Notes under the pieces: model-generated
What the model saw: only the letters and a program-made list of their open reading frames with translations
What the model was told of the DNA's origin: nothing
Databases searched by the model: none
Shown here: piece by piece, positions 1 to 9,115 of the stretch
How positions within the stretch are numbered: position 1 is the stretch's first letter
Layout of the letters: each line of letters starts with the position of its first letter
Source: Hoeflea phototrophica DFL-43
GTDB taxonomy: Bacteria; Pseudomonadota; Alphaproteobacteria; Rhizobiales; Rhizobiaceae
Direction of reading: 5' to 3'
DNA: 64,000 nucleotides
Assembly: GCF_000154705.2 (NCBI RefSeq)
Contig: NZ_CM002917.1
Span: 700,461-764,460, forward strand
Translations under genes and position numbers: made by a program

Positions 1-2145
1 CTTGATTGCGTTCGATCCGACAAGATTGAAACGTCTCCCGAACTGCTTAAGGTCATGCTCAAGTCTGCCGATGTGCTGGCGGACCTGACTGCGGCCGCTC
101 GGGATGGCGGCAGCCTCGATCCGTCACGCACCAAGGGCCTTGTCGCTGAGTTGGAAGCCTTCGCAAAGGGGCAACCGCTGCCTTCGGCCAGTGCTGCGCC
201 TGCAGCTGCTGCGGAACCTGAGCCTGCCCCTGCAGTCGAGCCTGAAGCTGCTCCTGCAGCAGAAGCCGCGCCGGCTACCGCTGATGCTCCGGCTCCCACT
301 GATGAAAGCGGATTTGAACCAGTTCCTTTCAATTTCTCAGAGTTCGGCGACGAGGAAGACGCGGCATCCGATGACGACAGCCCTTCTGGCGAAGTCTTCA
401 CCGTCCGTTTCCGTCCCCGTTCCGATCTTTATGCCAAGGGCAATGAAGCTGTTCTGCTGCTTAGGGATCTGGCCGAGGTTGGCACGATTCTTGTTCGTTG
501 TGAGCACGAGGATCTGCCAAGCATTGACCAGCTTGATCCAGAAGGCGCTTACTTTTCTTGGCTGATCCGGGTTGAAACCGACAAGGGTGAAGACGCGGTT
601 CGCCATGTGTTTGAGTTTGCCGAGTGGGATTGCGCCCTTGAAATCACCGCTGGAGCGGATGAAGAGGCGTTCGCCGCCACGTCTGCATCAGGTGAAGATC
701 AGCCGATGGCGCCTGTGCCATTCGATCTTTCGCTGCTCAGTGAGGCGCCGAGCCTCGATCCTGCGAAAGCACAGCCTGAGGCGGAAGTTGCCGCCGCACC
801 GGCTGCCGCAGCCGCACCGGCCGCGGCTGCACCTGCTGCGGAAGCCCCGGTTGCGCCGCCAAGCATGCCACGCGCTGCAAAGGCGATAGCGGCAGAGGCT
901 GAAAAGAAGGAAGCGGCAGTGGCCGCCGTGCCGGCCGCTCCTCAGACCATTCGCGTCGATCTCGACCGCGTCGACCGCCTCATCAACCTGGTTGGCGAGC
1001 TCGTCATCAACCAGGCGATGCTGGCACAAAGCGTCGTCGAAAACGAATCCGGCGGCACCTCCTCAATCAATCTCGGCCTCGAGGAGCTGCAGCAGCTGAC
1101 CCGGGAAATCCAGGACAGCGTCATGGCCATCCGCGCCCAGCCGGTCAAGCCTGTGTTCCAGCGCATGGGCCGTATTGTCCGCGAGATTGCTGACATGACC
1201 GGCAAGAGCGTTCGCCTGGTTACGGAAGGTGAAAACACCGAAGTCGACAAGACGGTGATCGACAAACTCGCCGAACCATTGACCCACATGATCCGCAACG
1301 CGGTGGACCACGGGCTCGAAACGCCGGAAAAACGCACCTCCATCGGCAAGAATGCCGAGGGTATCCTGCGTCTGACAGCAAAGCACCGTTCGGGCCGCAT
1401 CGTGATCGAGATCGCCGACGACGGCGCCGGTATCAACCGCGAGCGGGTTCGCAACAAGGCCATCGAAAACGGCTTGATTACTGCAGACACCAACATGAGC
1501 GATGAGGAAATCGACAACCTGATTTTCCATCCCGGATTCTCGACAGCGGAGAAACTGTCGGACATTTCCGGTCGTGGCGTCGGAATGGACGTGGTCAAAC
1601 GGTCCATCCAGCAACTTGGTGGCCGGATCTCGATCACATCCAAGCCGGGACAGGGCTCCGTGTTCACCATGAGCTTGCCGCTCACTCTGGCTGTGCTCGA
1701 CGGTATGGTGGTCTCGGTCGCGGACCAGACGCTGGTCGTCCCGTTGACGGCGATTGTCGAAACACTGCAGCCGGAAAAAGCCGACATCCACTCGTTTGGT
1801 GCAAACCAGCGCCTCATCGCCATCCGCGACACCTTCTGTCCGCTGGTCGATGTGGGTCACATCCTCAATTTCCGCGCAGATCTTGCCGATCCGATCAATG
1901 GGGTTGCGCTTCTGGTGGAATCGGAAGGTGGCGGCCAGCGTGCGCTCATGGTCGACGGCATTCAGGGCCAGCGTCAGGTGGTCATCAAGAGCCTGGAAGC
2001 CAACTACACCAACGTTCCCGGCATCGCAGCCGCGACTATTCTCGGAGACGGCCGCGTCGCCTTGATCCTCGATGTCGATGCGGTGGTGACGGCATCGCGC
2101 GGGCAACAACTCAGCCCGGAAATGACGTTGGCGGCGACAGGCTAG
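1..2145 (+). CDS. cheA: Chemotaxis histidine kinase CheA, 5' end outside window
   Basis: CheA receives signals from chemoreceptors and phosphorylates CheY and CheB. The reading frame is already open at base 1 and reads like the end of a P1 histidine-phosphotransfer domain (codons 1-18 lead into the first internal ATG at 55), so the true start and the phosphorylated His lie upstream. 714 codons are visible. After an Ala/Pro linker comes a CheY-binding P2 domain (about 390-660), a second Ala/Pro linker, the P3 dimerisation helices (about 945-1130), the P4 ATPase domain with N-box (IRNAVDHGLE), G1 (DDGAGIN) and G2 (GRGVGMDVVK) motifs, and a CheW-like P5 domain to the end. It is followed after 15 bases by cheW, in the Sinorhizobium order. 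Confidence 0.96.
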   Translation, partial: LDCVRSDKIETSPELLKVMLKSADVLADLTAAARDGGSLDPSRTKGLVAELEAFAKGQPLPSASAAPAAAAEPEPAPAVEPEAAPAAEAAPATADAPAPTDESGFEPVPFNFSEFGDEEDAASDDDSPSGEVFTVRFRPRSDLYAKGNEAVLLLRDLAEVGTILVRCEHEDLPSIDQLDPEGAYFSWLIRVETDKGEDAVRHVFEFAEWDCALEITAGADEEAFAATSASGEDQPMAPVPFDLSLLSEAPSLDPAKAQPEAEVAAAPAAAAAPAAAAPAAEAPVAPPSMPRAAKAIAAEAEKKEAAVAAVPAAPQTIRVDLDRVDRLINLVGELVINQAMLAQSVVENESGGTSSINLGLEELQQLTREIQDSVMAIRAQPVKPVFQRMGRIVREIADMTGKSVRLVTEGENTEVDKTVIDKLAEPLTHMIRNAVDHGLETPEKRTSIGKNAEGILRLTAKHRSGRIVIEIADDGAGINRERVRNKAIENGLITADTNMSDEEIDNLIFHPGFSTAEKLSDISGRGVGMDVVKRSIQQLGGRISITSKPGQGSVFTMSLPLTLAVLDGMVVSVADQTLVVPLTAIVETLQPEKADIHSFGANQRLIAIRDTFCPLVDVGHILNFRADLADPINGVALLVESEGGGQRALMVDGIQGQRQVVIKSLEANYTNVPGIAAATILGDGRVALILDVDAVVTASRGQQLSPEMTLAATG

Positions 2146-2160
2146 GGAGCTCGGAGTGGA

Positions 2161-2619
2161 ATGAGGACTGGCGGTAGCGGCATGATGTGCGATCTGGTCG
2201 TCTTTATGATTGGAGAACGTGAGTTCTGCATCAGTGGCCAAGTTGTACACGAGATCCGTGACTGGGCTCCGGCACCGCCGCTGCCGCATTCACCCCGCCA
2301 CCTCCACAACGTAATCACGGTGGGTGGCATGACTGTGCCGCTAATGGATATGTCGGACAGTCTTGGCTTGGGCCAGACAGACCCTGTCAAACGCCACGCT
2401 GTCATTGTGGTTGTGAACGGAAGCAGACGTGCTGCGCTTCTGGTTGATTCAGTCTCCGGCCGGGTTTCGGTTCGCGCAGACCGGATTCAGCAGGTTGCCG
2501 GAGCCTCAGACAACGGCAAGAGCCGCGCCATCAGCGGCATTGCAAACATCGAAGACCGAATGGTCTGTGTAGTAAAACCCGACGCCATGTTTGGCGCATA
2601 TGGAAGTGAGGCCGCATGA
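2161..2619 (+). CDS. cheW: Chemotaxis coupling protein CheW
   Basis: CheW bridges chemoreceptor tips and the P5 domain of CheA in the sensory array. The 152-residue protein is a single CheW domain with the expected segments: an opening beta strand (LVVFMIGEREFCIS), a central VGGMTVPLMDMSDSLGL region and a late strand (AALLVDSVSGRVSV). The ATG at 2161 has a GGAG-type site just upstream; an ATG at 2182 also fits and starts closer to the conserved domain. It sits between cheA and cheR, and its stop overlaps the cheR start by four bases, so the two are translationally coupled. Confidence 0.94.
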   Translation: MRTGGSGMMCDLVVFMIGEREFCISGQVVHEIRDWAPAPPLPHSPRHLHNVITVGGMTVPLMDMSDSLGLGQTDPVKRHAVIVVVNGSRRAALLVDSVSGRVSVRADRIQQVAGASDNGKSRAISGIANIEDRMVCVVKPDAMFGAYGSEAA

Positions 2620-3506
2620 GCGCCGCCGCAATTTTACAGTCTGGCAAGCCAGGCGATTGTCTCGTCAATGGCGAATATCCGCTGACCCGCAAGGATCTGT
2701 CGGATATTGCCGCAATGATCTATTCCGATGCAGGCATTGCGCTGAACGAAACCAAGGCCTCCTTGGTGTATTCGCGGCTGTCAAAGCGTCTGCGGCAGAT
2801 CGGTCTTCGCAGCTTCAGGGAGTATTGCGAACTGGTCGGCTCCGCTCAGGGGGCTGACGAGCGGCGGGAAATGCTCAGCTTTCTCACCACCAATTTCACC
2901 CGTTTTTTCCGCGAAAACCACCATTTCGAGCATCTGCGCGATGAAGTGCTGCCTGGCCTTGTGGCCCGTGCGAAGTCTGGCGGTCGGGTGCGGATCTGGT
3001 CTGCAGGTTGTTCGGATGGCCAGGAGCCATACTCGATCGCCCTGACAGTGCTGGGCATGGTTCCCAATGCTACAACCTACGACATCCGGATCCTTGCGAC
3101 GGATATCGATCCGAAGATCATTGCCCAGGCCAAGGCCGGTATCTATGACGAGCAGTCGATTGAGACGGTCACTCCCGCCATGCGCAAGCAATGGTTCACA
3201 AAGGTCGACGAGAGACGGTATCAGGTCAATGACCAGGTCAAGCAGCTGATCACCTTCCGCGAACTCAATCTGATGGCGCAATGGCCGTTCCGCGGCCCCT
3301 TTGATGTCATCTTCTGCCGCAACGTCGTAATCTACTTCGATGAACCGACACAGGCACGGATCTGGATCCGCTACGCCGACCTTCTGCCTCCAGGCGGCCA
3401 CCTCTACATCGGCCATTCCGAACGTCTGTCGGGCGATGGCAAGGACCGTTTTGAGAACACAAACATCACCACCTATCGCCACAAGGGGGGCACCGGACGC
3501 TCATGA
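2616..3506 (+). CDS. cheR: Chemoreceptor glutamate methyltransferase CheR
   Basis: CheR methylates receptor glutamates with S-adenosylmethionine for sensory adaptation. The 296-residue protein has the N-terminal helical CheR domain (about residues 20-90, including [12 protein letters not shown]), then the SAM-binding motif near residue 125 ([13 protein letters not shown]) and the [13 protein letters not shown] motif near residue 230. The length is normal for the family. It overlaps both neighbours by four bases (cheW and cheB). No receptor gene is in the window, so its substrates lie elsewhere. Confidence 0.96.
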   Translation: MSAAAILQSGKPGDCLVNGEYPLTRKDLSDIAAMIYSDAGIALNETKASLVYSRLSKRLRQIGLRSFREYCELVGSAQGADERREMLSFLTTNFTRFFRENHHFEHLRDEVLPGLVARAKSGGRVRIWSAGCSDGQEPYSIALTVLGMVPNATTYDIRILATDIDPKIIAQAKAGIYDEQSIETVTPAMRKQWFTKVDERRYQVNDQVKQLITFRELNLMAQWPFRGPFDVIFCRNVVIYFDEPTQARIWIRYADLLPPGGHLYIGHSERLSGDGKDRFENTNITTYRHKGGTGRS

Positions 3507-4561
3507 CCCCAAAAGCACGTGTACTTGTTGTTGATGATTCCCCAACGATGCGTGGCCTGATCAAGGCCGTGCTTCGAAGCGATCCCGGTATCGATGTTGT
3601 GGGGGAAGCTGGTGATGCCATGGAGGCGCGCGCCGCCATCAAGCAGCTTAATCCCGATGTCATCACGCTCGACATCGAAATGCCGGACATGAACGGCCTG
3701 GAGTTCTTGGAAAAGATCATGAAGCTCCGTCCGATGCCGGTGATCATGGTTTCGACCCTGACCCACCGCGGCGCGGAAGCAACATTGGCTGCTCTCGAGA
3801 TCGGGGCGTTCGATTGCGTCGGCAAGCCGGTGCCGGGCGATCCGACACCTTTCGGTCAACTCGCCGAAATCGTCAAAGCGGCAGCGCGCTCACAGCGCCA
3901 TCTCCCCGATACTGCGGCTTCGGGGCAAGCGGCGCATACCCATTCGGCGCCCAGCGATTACCAGCCTTCGCGCAAGATCATTGCAATCGGGGCCTCCACC
4001 GGAGGCGTTGAAGCCCTGATCGCGGTACTTACCAAATTTCCGGCGAACTGCCCGCCGACCGTCATCACCCAGCACATGCCATCGACCTTCACCAAGAGTT
4101 TTGCTGAACGTCTTGATCGCCTATGTGCGCCCAAGGTCAAGGAAGCCGAGGATGGTGACCGGCTCCAGATCGGGCAGATCTATCTCGCCCCCGGTGGCGA
4201 GCGCCATATGGAGGTTGCCAACACCATGGCGCCACGCTGCCTGCTGTCTGAGGGTGGGCCCGTCAACGGTCACCGTCCGTCAGTCGATGTCCTGTTTGAT
4301 TCCGTCGTCAAGGTGGCCGGTAAGAAAGCTGTCGGTGTAATCCTCACAGGCATGGGCCGCGACGGCGCGGCAGGGCTCCTTAGAATGCGCCAGGCTGGCG
4401 CCGAAACCATCGGTCAAAACGAGAAGACCTGCGTGGTTTATGGCATGCCCCGGGTGGCGAAGGAACTTGGCGGTGTCTGCCACGAGGTCCCTCTCAATTC
4501 GATTGGTGAGGAAATTCTCAGTTTAACTACAACAACCTCTCGCAAAGATAGGGTCGCGTGA
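3503..4561 (+). CDS. cheB: Receptor methylesterase/deamidase CheB
   Basis: CheB removes receptor methyl groups and is activated when CheA phosphorylates its receiver domain. The 352-residue protein starts with a receiver (acidic pair Asp11/Asp12, phospho-acceptor Asp57 in [10 protein letters not shown]), then a short linker, then the esterase domain from about residue 155. The catalytic Ser is in IGASTGG, the His in TQHMP and the Asp in GMGRDGAAG. All three active-site parts are intact. The stop codon shares its last base with the ATG of cheY2. Confidence 0.96.
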   Translation: MTPKARVLVVDDSPTMRGLIKAVLRSDPGIDVVGEAGDAMEARAAIKQLNPDVITLDIEMPDMNGLEFLEKIMKLRPMPVIMVSTLTHRGAEATLAALEIGAFDCVGKPVPGDPTPFGQLAEIVKAAARSQRHLPDTAASGQAAHTHSAPSDYQPSRKIIAIGASTGGVEALIAVLTKFPANCPPTVITQHMPSTFTKSFAERLDRLCAPKVKEAEDGDRLQIGQIYLAPGGERHMEVANTMAPRCLLSEGGPVNGHRPSVDVLFDSVVKVAGKKAVGVILTGMGRDGAAGLLRMRQAGAETIGQNEKTCVVYGMPRVAKELGGVCHEVPLNSIGEEILSLTTTTSRKDRVA

Positions 4562-4950
4562 TGTCTATTGCACAAAAAATCAAGGTACTTATCGTTGATG
4601 ACCAAGTAACCAGCCGGTTGCTTCTCGGCGACGCACTTCAGCAACTCGGATTCACCCAGATTACGGTGGCCGGAGATGGTGAGCAAGGTGCAAAAATCAT
4701 GACTCAGCAGCCACACCATCTTGTTATCTCCGATTTCAACATGCCCAAGATGGATGGTCTCGGTTTGCTGCAGGCGGTTCGGAGCAATCCGGCGACCAAA
4801 CGGGCGGCATTTATCATGCTGACCGCTCAGGGCGACCGGGCGCTTGTTCAGAAAGCTGCAGCGCTGGGTGCAAACAACGTGCTTGCAAAGCCGTTCACGA
4901 TTGAAAAAATGAAAGCGGCCATCGAGGCCGTGTTTGGAGCTCTAAAGTGA
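4561..4950 (+). CDS. cheY2: Single-domain response regulator CheY (CheY2 type)
   Basis: A 129-residue receiver domain with the full active site: Asp13/Asp14, phospho-acceptor Asp58 in [10 protein letters not shown], the conserved Thr in MLTAQ and Lys in LAKPF. The start chosen is the ATG at 4561, which overlaps the cheB stop; a GTG directly before it is possible but poorer. By position (between cheB and cheD) it matches Sinorhizobium CheY2, the response regulator that acts on the flagellar motor. The phosphate-sink CheY1 would be upstream of cheA, outside the window. That role is inferred from gene order. Confidence 0.92.
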   Translation: MSIAQKIKVLIVDDQVTSRLLLGDALQQLGFTQITVAGDGEQGAKIMTQQPHHLVISDFNMPKMDGLGLLQAVRSNPATKRAAFIMLTAQGDRALVQKAAALGANNVLAKPFTIEKMKAAIEAVFGALK

Positions 4951-5504
4951 CGCTGGAAGCACCAGTAAAAAGAGTTCACGTCATTCAGGGCGAGTTCAAG
5001 GTCTCGGATGACCCCAACGTTGTCCTTTCCACCATTCTTGGGTCATGTGTTGCAGCATGCATGCGTGACCCGGTGGCTGGCGTTGGTGGCATGAACCATT
5101 TTCTTCTGCCTGGCGATGGCAACGGATCTGGTGGTGAAGCCACACGCTATGGCGTGCATCTGATGGAGCTGCTGATCAACGGCCTGCTCAAGAAGGGTGC
5201 TCGCCGCGAACGCATCGAAGCCAAGATCATCGGCGGCGCGAAAACCATCGCCGGCTTTTCCAACGTTGGCGAGAAGAATGCGGAGTTTGCGCATCAGTTC
5301 CTCGGCGATGAAGGCATTCGCGTCGTCGGCAGCAATGTCGGCGGAGACGTCGGACGCAAACTGGAATATTTTCCGGTAAGTGGTCGAGCCAGGCAATATC
5401 CTCTCACCGGTGCTGAAACACAGAAGACCGTGGCGCTGGAGAAAGCGCCGCCAAGAGTTATTGCACCGAAGCCAGCAGCCGAAGAATCGATCGAGTTTTT
5501 CTAG
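4947..5504 (+). CDS. cheD: Chemoreceptor glutamine deamidase CheD
   Basis: CheD deamidates receptor glutamines and can bind other chemotaxis proteins. The 185-residue protein has the catalytic Cys34 in [12 protein letters not shown] and His51 in [10 protein letters not shown], followed by the conserved IGGAKTI segment. It overlaps cheY2 by four bases. The C-terminus is a flexible Pro/Ala/Glu tail that ends in ESIEFF. The neighbouring CheT ends in GDLDFF, and this shared acidic/aromatic tail is discussed as a finding. Confidence 0.94.
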   Translation: MTLEAPVKRVHVIQGEFKVSDDPNVVLSTILGSCVAACMRDPVAGVGGMNHFLLPGDGNGSGGEATRYGVHLMELLINGLLKKGARRERIEAKIIGGAKTIAGFSNVGEKNAEFAHQFLGDEGIRVVGSNVGGDVGRKLEYFPVSGRARQYPLTGAETQKTVALEKAPPRVIAPKPAAEESIEFF

Positions 5505-5517
5505 GGAGTACCGCCAA

Positions 5518-5910
5518 ATGTCCGATTCACTTCACGATCCCGGCGGGAGCCCGAGTGAGCCTCTTAATGATGTTCTTGAGCGCATCAGCGAAGAACTCGT
5601 TGATGTCGCGGAACTGATCGAGCGGCTTGAGCCGCTTCTGTCGAATGGCCGCTCGACCGAGTTTTTAGCATCGCCCGATCACATGCGGGTCATGCAGGGC
5701 ATTGATCTTGCAGTGCAAAAGTCCCGTGGTCTTGCCGAGTTCATCGAAGGGATCGGGGAACGGCTTGAACCGGATCAGCTTGTCGATATCTCGACTGCGC
5801 TGAACCTGATCACGCTCGAGGACATGAAGCGGCGCTTGCGTTCATCGATCCATGAAGCGCCGTCTGCCGAGATCTATCAGAAAGCCTCTGGCGATCTGGA
5901 TTTTTTCTGA
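5518..5910 (+). CDS. cheT: Chemotaxis protein CheT
   Basis: A 130-residue, mostly helical acidic protein in the position of Sinorhizobium cheT (between cheD and fliF). CheT of S. meliloti is known as a weak CheZ-like phosphatase for the sink regulator CheY1 with a DXXXQ motif, and as a partner of CheR. Here D63-LAV-Q67 fits that motif. The ATG at 5518 follows a GGGAG site; longer in-frame starts run back into cheD and are unlikely. The protein ends in DLDFF, similar in style to the CheY-binding tail of CheZ. The function is inferred from synteny and this motif. Confidence 0.82.
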   Translation: MSDSLHDPGGSPSEPLNDVLERISEELVDVAELIERLEPLLSNGRSTEFLASPDHMRVMQGIDLAVQKSRGLAEFIEGIGERLEPDQLVDISTALNLITLEDMKRRLRSSIHEAPSAEIYQKASGDLDFF

Positions 5911-5985
5911 TCCTGACAATCGCCCATTTGATGACGTGTCCAGGGGTCCGTGTGGTTCCCGGATCGTCAATTGTGCCAGACCACC

Positions 5986-6008
5986 TTCGCACAAGTTTCA
6001 CCGCCTAA
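5986..6008 (+). promoter_or_regulatory. Candidate class II flagellar promoter of fliF
   Basis: TTCGCACAAG (5986-5995), seven bases, then GCCTAA (6003-6008), 53 bases before the fliF ATG. The same arrangement occurs upstream of six other flagellar units in this window. The role as a promoter or Rem-binding site is inferred. Confidence 0.55.
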
Positions 6009-6061
6009 CCTGAGTGGACCGGTTATCCTGACCGGTTTACCTTGTTGAGCGCGGATGCAGA

Positions 6062-7744
6062 ATGAGTCTGTTGAACCAGCTATCCCAGATCGGAAAAAAC
6101 CTTGCATCCCTTGGCCAGGCCAGGATGCTTACTCTCGGTGGGGTTGGCGCAGCGTCTGTGGCGCTTATCATTGCAGCAGCGCTGTTCCTGAACAAGCCGG
6201 CGCGTGAAACGCTCTACATCGGCCTTTCTGGCGAGGACATGACCCAGATCAGCCTGGTGCTTGCTGAATCCAACATCGATTTTGCTTCAGGCCTCGACGG
6301 AAACTCGATCACCGTGCCAGCCGGCATGACCAGCCGGGCACGGATGTTGCTGGCAGAGCGTGGCCTGCCATCCTCCAACACTGCCGGTTACGAGCTGTTT
6401 GACAAGGTCGGGTCGTTGGGCCTGACGAGCTTCATGCAGGAGGTTACGCGGGTCCGCGCGCTGGAGGGCGAGATCGCCCGCACAATTCAGTCGATCAATG
6501 GAATATCTGCCGCGCGGGTTCACCTCGTTATGGCTGACCGGGGCAATTTCCGTCGTGGCGAACAGCAGCCATCGGCATCCGTCATGGTCCGCACCGGAAC
6601 AAACCTGGCGCCACGCACTGCAAATTCGATCCGGCACTTGGTTGCTTCCTCTGTGCCCGGCCTGAATGTTGATGAAGTCACTGTGCTTGATGCGACTGGC
6701 CAACTGCTCGCCACCGGTGATGATTTTTCGAACTCAAATCTCAACCGCTCGCTGTCGATCGTGCAACTGGTTCAAAACGAGGTCGAAACGAACATCGAAA
6801 AGGCACTGGCGCCATTTCTCGGCATAGAAAATTTCCGTGCAAGTGTTACGGCAACGGTCAATACGGACAGCCAGCAAGTCCAGGAAACCATCTTTGATCC
6901 CGAATCCCGCGTGGAGCGGTCGACCCGGGTGACGCGCGAAAACCAGACGTCCAACCAGTCGGCGACGGATACCCCTGCAACGGTCGAGCAGAACATTCCC
7001 GATCAGGGGCCTGCCGCCGGGGGCGCAGCCGGGCCGCAGTCAAGCGAACTGGCCGAGCGCAAGGAAGAGCAGACCAACTACGAAATCAATTCCAAGGTGA
7101 TTTCGACCGTGCGCAACAGTTACACAGTCGAGGGTCTGTCGGTCGCTGTTGTGGTCAATCGGGCGCGGATCGCCGATATGTATGGTGGCGCACCGACGGA
7201 AGAGCAAACCGCCGCCTTCCTCGCTGAAGTCCAGACACTGGTCAATTTGGCGGCAGGCGTCGACGATGAGCGTGGGGATCGTGCCAACATCACCGTCATG
7301 GACTTCATGGCCAGTGAATTGCTCACCGCAGATGCAGCGCAGGGCGGGTTCGGTGACACTCTGAAAACCCATATCGGGACCATCATCAATGCCATCGCCT
7401 TCATCACAGTTGCCGTGTTGCTGATCATGTTCGGCTTCCGTCCTCTGCTCGGGGCAGGCAAGACTGCCGAGCAAGCTGAAGACGCTGTCGACGATATCGG
7501 CCTTGAACTGCCCGACTTCTCCCCTGCGGCTATGGGTGGACCTGGGGCTATGCCGATGGAAGGCTTCGGTGCCGACTTTGGATTTGGTGAGGATGGCGAT
7601 TCCGAATTGGAGATGGAGGAGTCCGGATCCTTCAACCGTCGCGTCAAGGAAGGGCCGGAGCGTCGTCTCGCCCGCATGGTCGAGATCAACGAAGAGCGCG
7701 CCGCCAAGATTCTCAGGCAGTGGTCTTCAGGCGAAGCGGCCTGA
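6062..7744 (+). CDS. fliF: Flagellar MS-ring protein FliF
   Basis: FliF forms the inner-membrane MS ring on which the rotor and export gate assemble. The 560-residue protein has a first membrane helix at about residues 20-43, a large periplasmic part with ring-building motifs (including the KPARETLYIGLSGEDM region), a second helix near residues 440-462, and an acidic cytoplasmic tail ending in ERAAKILRQWSSGEAA, which corresponds to the FliG-binding end. Length is normal. In this group fliF follows cheT but appears to have its own promoter at 5986-6008. Confidence 0.95.
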   Translation: MSLLNQLSQIGKNLASLGQARMLTLGGVGAASVALIIAAALFLNKPARETLYIGLSGEDMTQISLVLAESNIDFASGLDGNSITVPAGMTSRARMLLAERGLPSSNTAGYELFDKVGSLGLTSFMQEVTRVRALEGEIARTIQSINGISAARVHLVMADRGNFRRGEQQPSASVMVRTGTNLAPRTANSIRHLVASSVPGLNVDEVTVLDATGQLLATGDDFSNSNLNRSLSIVQLVQNEVETNIEKALAPFLGIENFRASVTATVNTDSQQVQETIFDPESRVERSTRVTRENQTSNQSATDTPATVEQNIPDQGPAAGGAAGPQSSELAERKEEQTNYEINSKVISTVRNSYTVEGLSVAVVVNRARIADMYGGAPTEEQTAAFLAEVQTLVNLAAGVDDERGDRANITVMDFMASELLTADAAQGGFGDTLKTHIGTIINAIAFITVAVLLIMFGFRPLLGAGKTAEQAEDAVDDIGLELPDFSPAAMGGPGAMPMEGFGADFGFGEDGDSELEMEESGSFNRRVKEGPERRLARMVEINEERAAKILRQWSSGEAA

Positions 7745-8423
7745 TGGAATTTCCCGGGCGATTGGCCGCCTCGGGCAGCCGCGCCGACCATGCTCCTCAG
7801 CCCCACTGACAGGTCTCTGCTGGCCTTAGAAGGTTGTTTGCAATGACAAGCAACCCGCAATCTCGAAACAGCCCCAGCCCCAGCCCCGGCCCAGCTTTGG
7901 TCTCGAGCCCTGTCCCGCGCCCGCAGTGGGTAAGGAGATCTTTGGCCAAATGCCCCTGCAAGACCTAGAGCGCCGTGCGTCCAATTGGACGCACAAAGGT
8001 CGCTCTAACACTTTGATTTGATGCATGTACGTTTTCACTCAATTGAATCCAATTGAGTGCGACATGCATTAGTGAAAAGAAGCACCCTAATTCTCAGGAT
8101 TGTGAGAGAGATCGCGATAATGAGCCCGCTTATCATTTTGCAGGCAGCTTTTTGAGGCGAATCAGCTAGTCTGGCAGACCCACAGATGAATCTTCCTGTA
8201 AAGTCCTAGAACAGGGCAATATTAAATTGGGAAGGGCTGATGCAATATATATCTATATTCGACGGACGATTCGGTGTTTTCTAGTTTCCCGAGTAGCAGA
8301 AGCAGAAACAGGGGGGGCAAGCAGACCCTATTCACCAGGCCGCGGAAGCGGGCTTTGAAGAGTCTGTTCGATGGTTTCAATGGTGTTCGGATCGGGAATG
8401 CTTGATTTGACAAAGGGGCAGTG
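7745..8423. other. Non-coding gap between fliF and visN
   Basis: About 680 bases without a supported gene. It holds short GCCCCA direct repeats near 7875, an 8-bp hairpin (GTTGTTTG near 7832 pairing with CAAGCAAC) that may help end the fliF transcript, a RIME-like double palindrome (7967-8069), and an A/T-rich stretch around 8215-8265 that could carry the visN promoter. No TTCRCRCAAG box or TTAA-N7-TTAA box was seen, which fits visNR being at the top of the flagellar hierarchy. Confidence 0.5.
7967..8069. repeat. RIME-like mosaic element with two palindromes
   Basis: The first palindrome has outer arms AGAGCG (7967-7972) and CGCTCT (8001-8006) around a perfect 20-bp palindrome at 7975-7994. 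The second has outer arms ATGCATGT (8021-8028) and ACATGCAT (8062-8069) and inner arms CACTCAATT (8036-8044) and AATTGAGTG (8051-8059). Two large palindromes in about 105 bp match what is known of Rhizobium-specific intergenic mosaic elements. The family assignment is from memory of the sequence pattern. Confidence 0.7.
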
Positions 8424-9098
8424 ATGATCGCGCGGGCGGCGTTTATCCAGCAGATTGAAGACAGGACGATATGCGGGAGCATTGCAAACGGGTTTGATCT
8501 GATATCAGACTACACAGGGGCAAAATGCTATCTGGTTGCGAGATACGATCACTATTCCGATCGCCATCATGATTTTGTCCTGACATCAAACTGGCCTTTT
8601 GATCTTGTCCGCAATCTGGGTGCGGGACTTGTTGATGCACAGGCGCGCACCAGTGAAGTCAGCCGCTGTCTGCACGCTTTCGAGCCGTTGTTTCAGGATG
8701 TGGACGGCGTTGCGGTCAATCTGCCCGAAAACCTGTCTCCACGGGTCTGTCTGGTGCCCTACAATGTCGGCAAGGTTCGCCTCCTGATGGCCTTGTTGTT
8801 TGAAAAGGATGCGTTCGTATCCCACGACCGTATCAGAGATGCGGCTTTGGCCGCTTCCTATCATGCCGTGCATTTCACCGAGATAACCACGACGAGTGAC
8901 AGTCTGTCCGATCTTACCGACCGCGAAGTTGAATGTCTTTCCTGGATTGGCGAAGGCAAGACCAGCGACGAGATCGCGCTGATCATTGGCATCTCGCGCA
9001 ATACGGTCAACAACTACATTACCAGCATCATGAACAAGACTGGAGCAAAAACCCGGTCGGAGGCGGTTGCTTTTGCAGTTCGCCAGCGCATCATATGA
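8424..9098 (+). CDS. visN: LuxR-family motility master regulator VisN
   Basis: In rhizobia VisN and VisR form a heteromer at the top of the flagellar hierarchy and activate rem. The 224-residue protein has an N-terminal ligand-type domain and a C-terminal LuxR helix-turn-helix from about residue 160 (LTDREVECLSWIGEGKTSDE, then ISRNTVNNYI). The ATG at 8424 has AAGGGG at a fair distance; a GTG at 8421 is the alternative. The stop overlaps possible visR starts, so the pair is one operon. The identity rests on the LuxR-LuxR pair located between fliF and flhB. Confidence 0.88.
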   Translation: MIARAAFIQQIEDRTICGSIANGFDLISDYTGAKCYLVARYDHYSDRHHDFVLTSNWPFDLVRNLGAGLVDAQARTSEVSRCLHAFEPLFQDVDGVAVNLPENLSPRVCLVPYNVGKVRLLMALLFEKDAFVSHDRIRDAALAASYHAVHFTEITTTSDSLSDLTDREVECLSWIGEGKTSDEIALIIGISRNTVNNYITSIMNKTGAKTRSEAVAFAVRQRII

Positions 9099-9115
9099 TG
9101 GAGGGGGACGAATCC

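Noticed and set aside
942..2289. Long minus-strand open frames opposite cheA (942-1832 and 1063-2289)
   Set aside because: They mirror the codon bias of cheA, have no recognisable protein features and cover a clear CheA sequence.
8222..8482. Minus-strand frame of 86 codons before visN
   Set aside because: Overlaps the visN start and has no recognisable features or ribosome-binding site.
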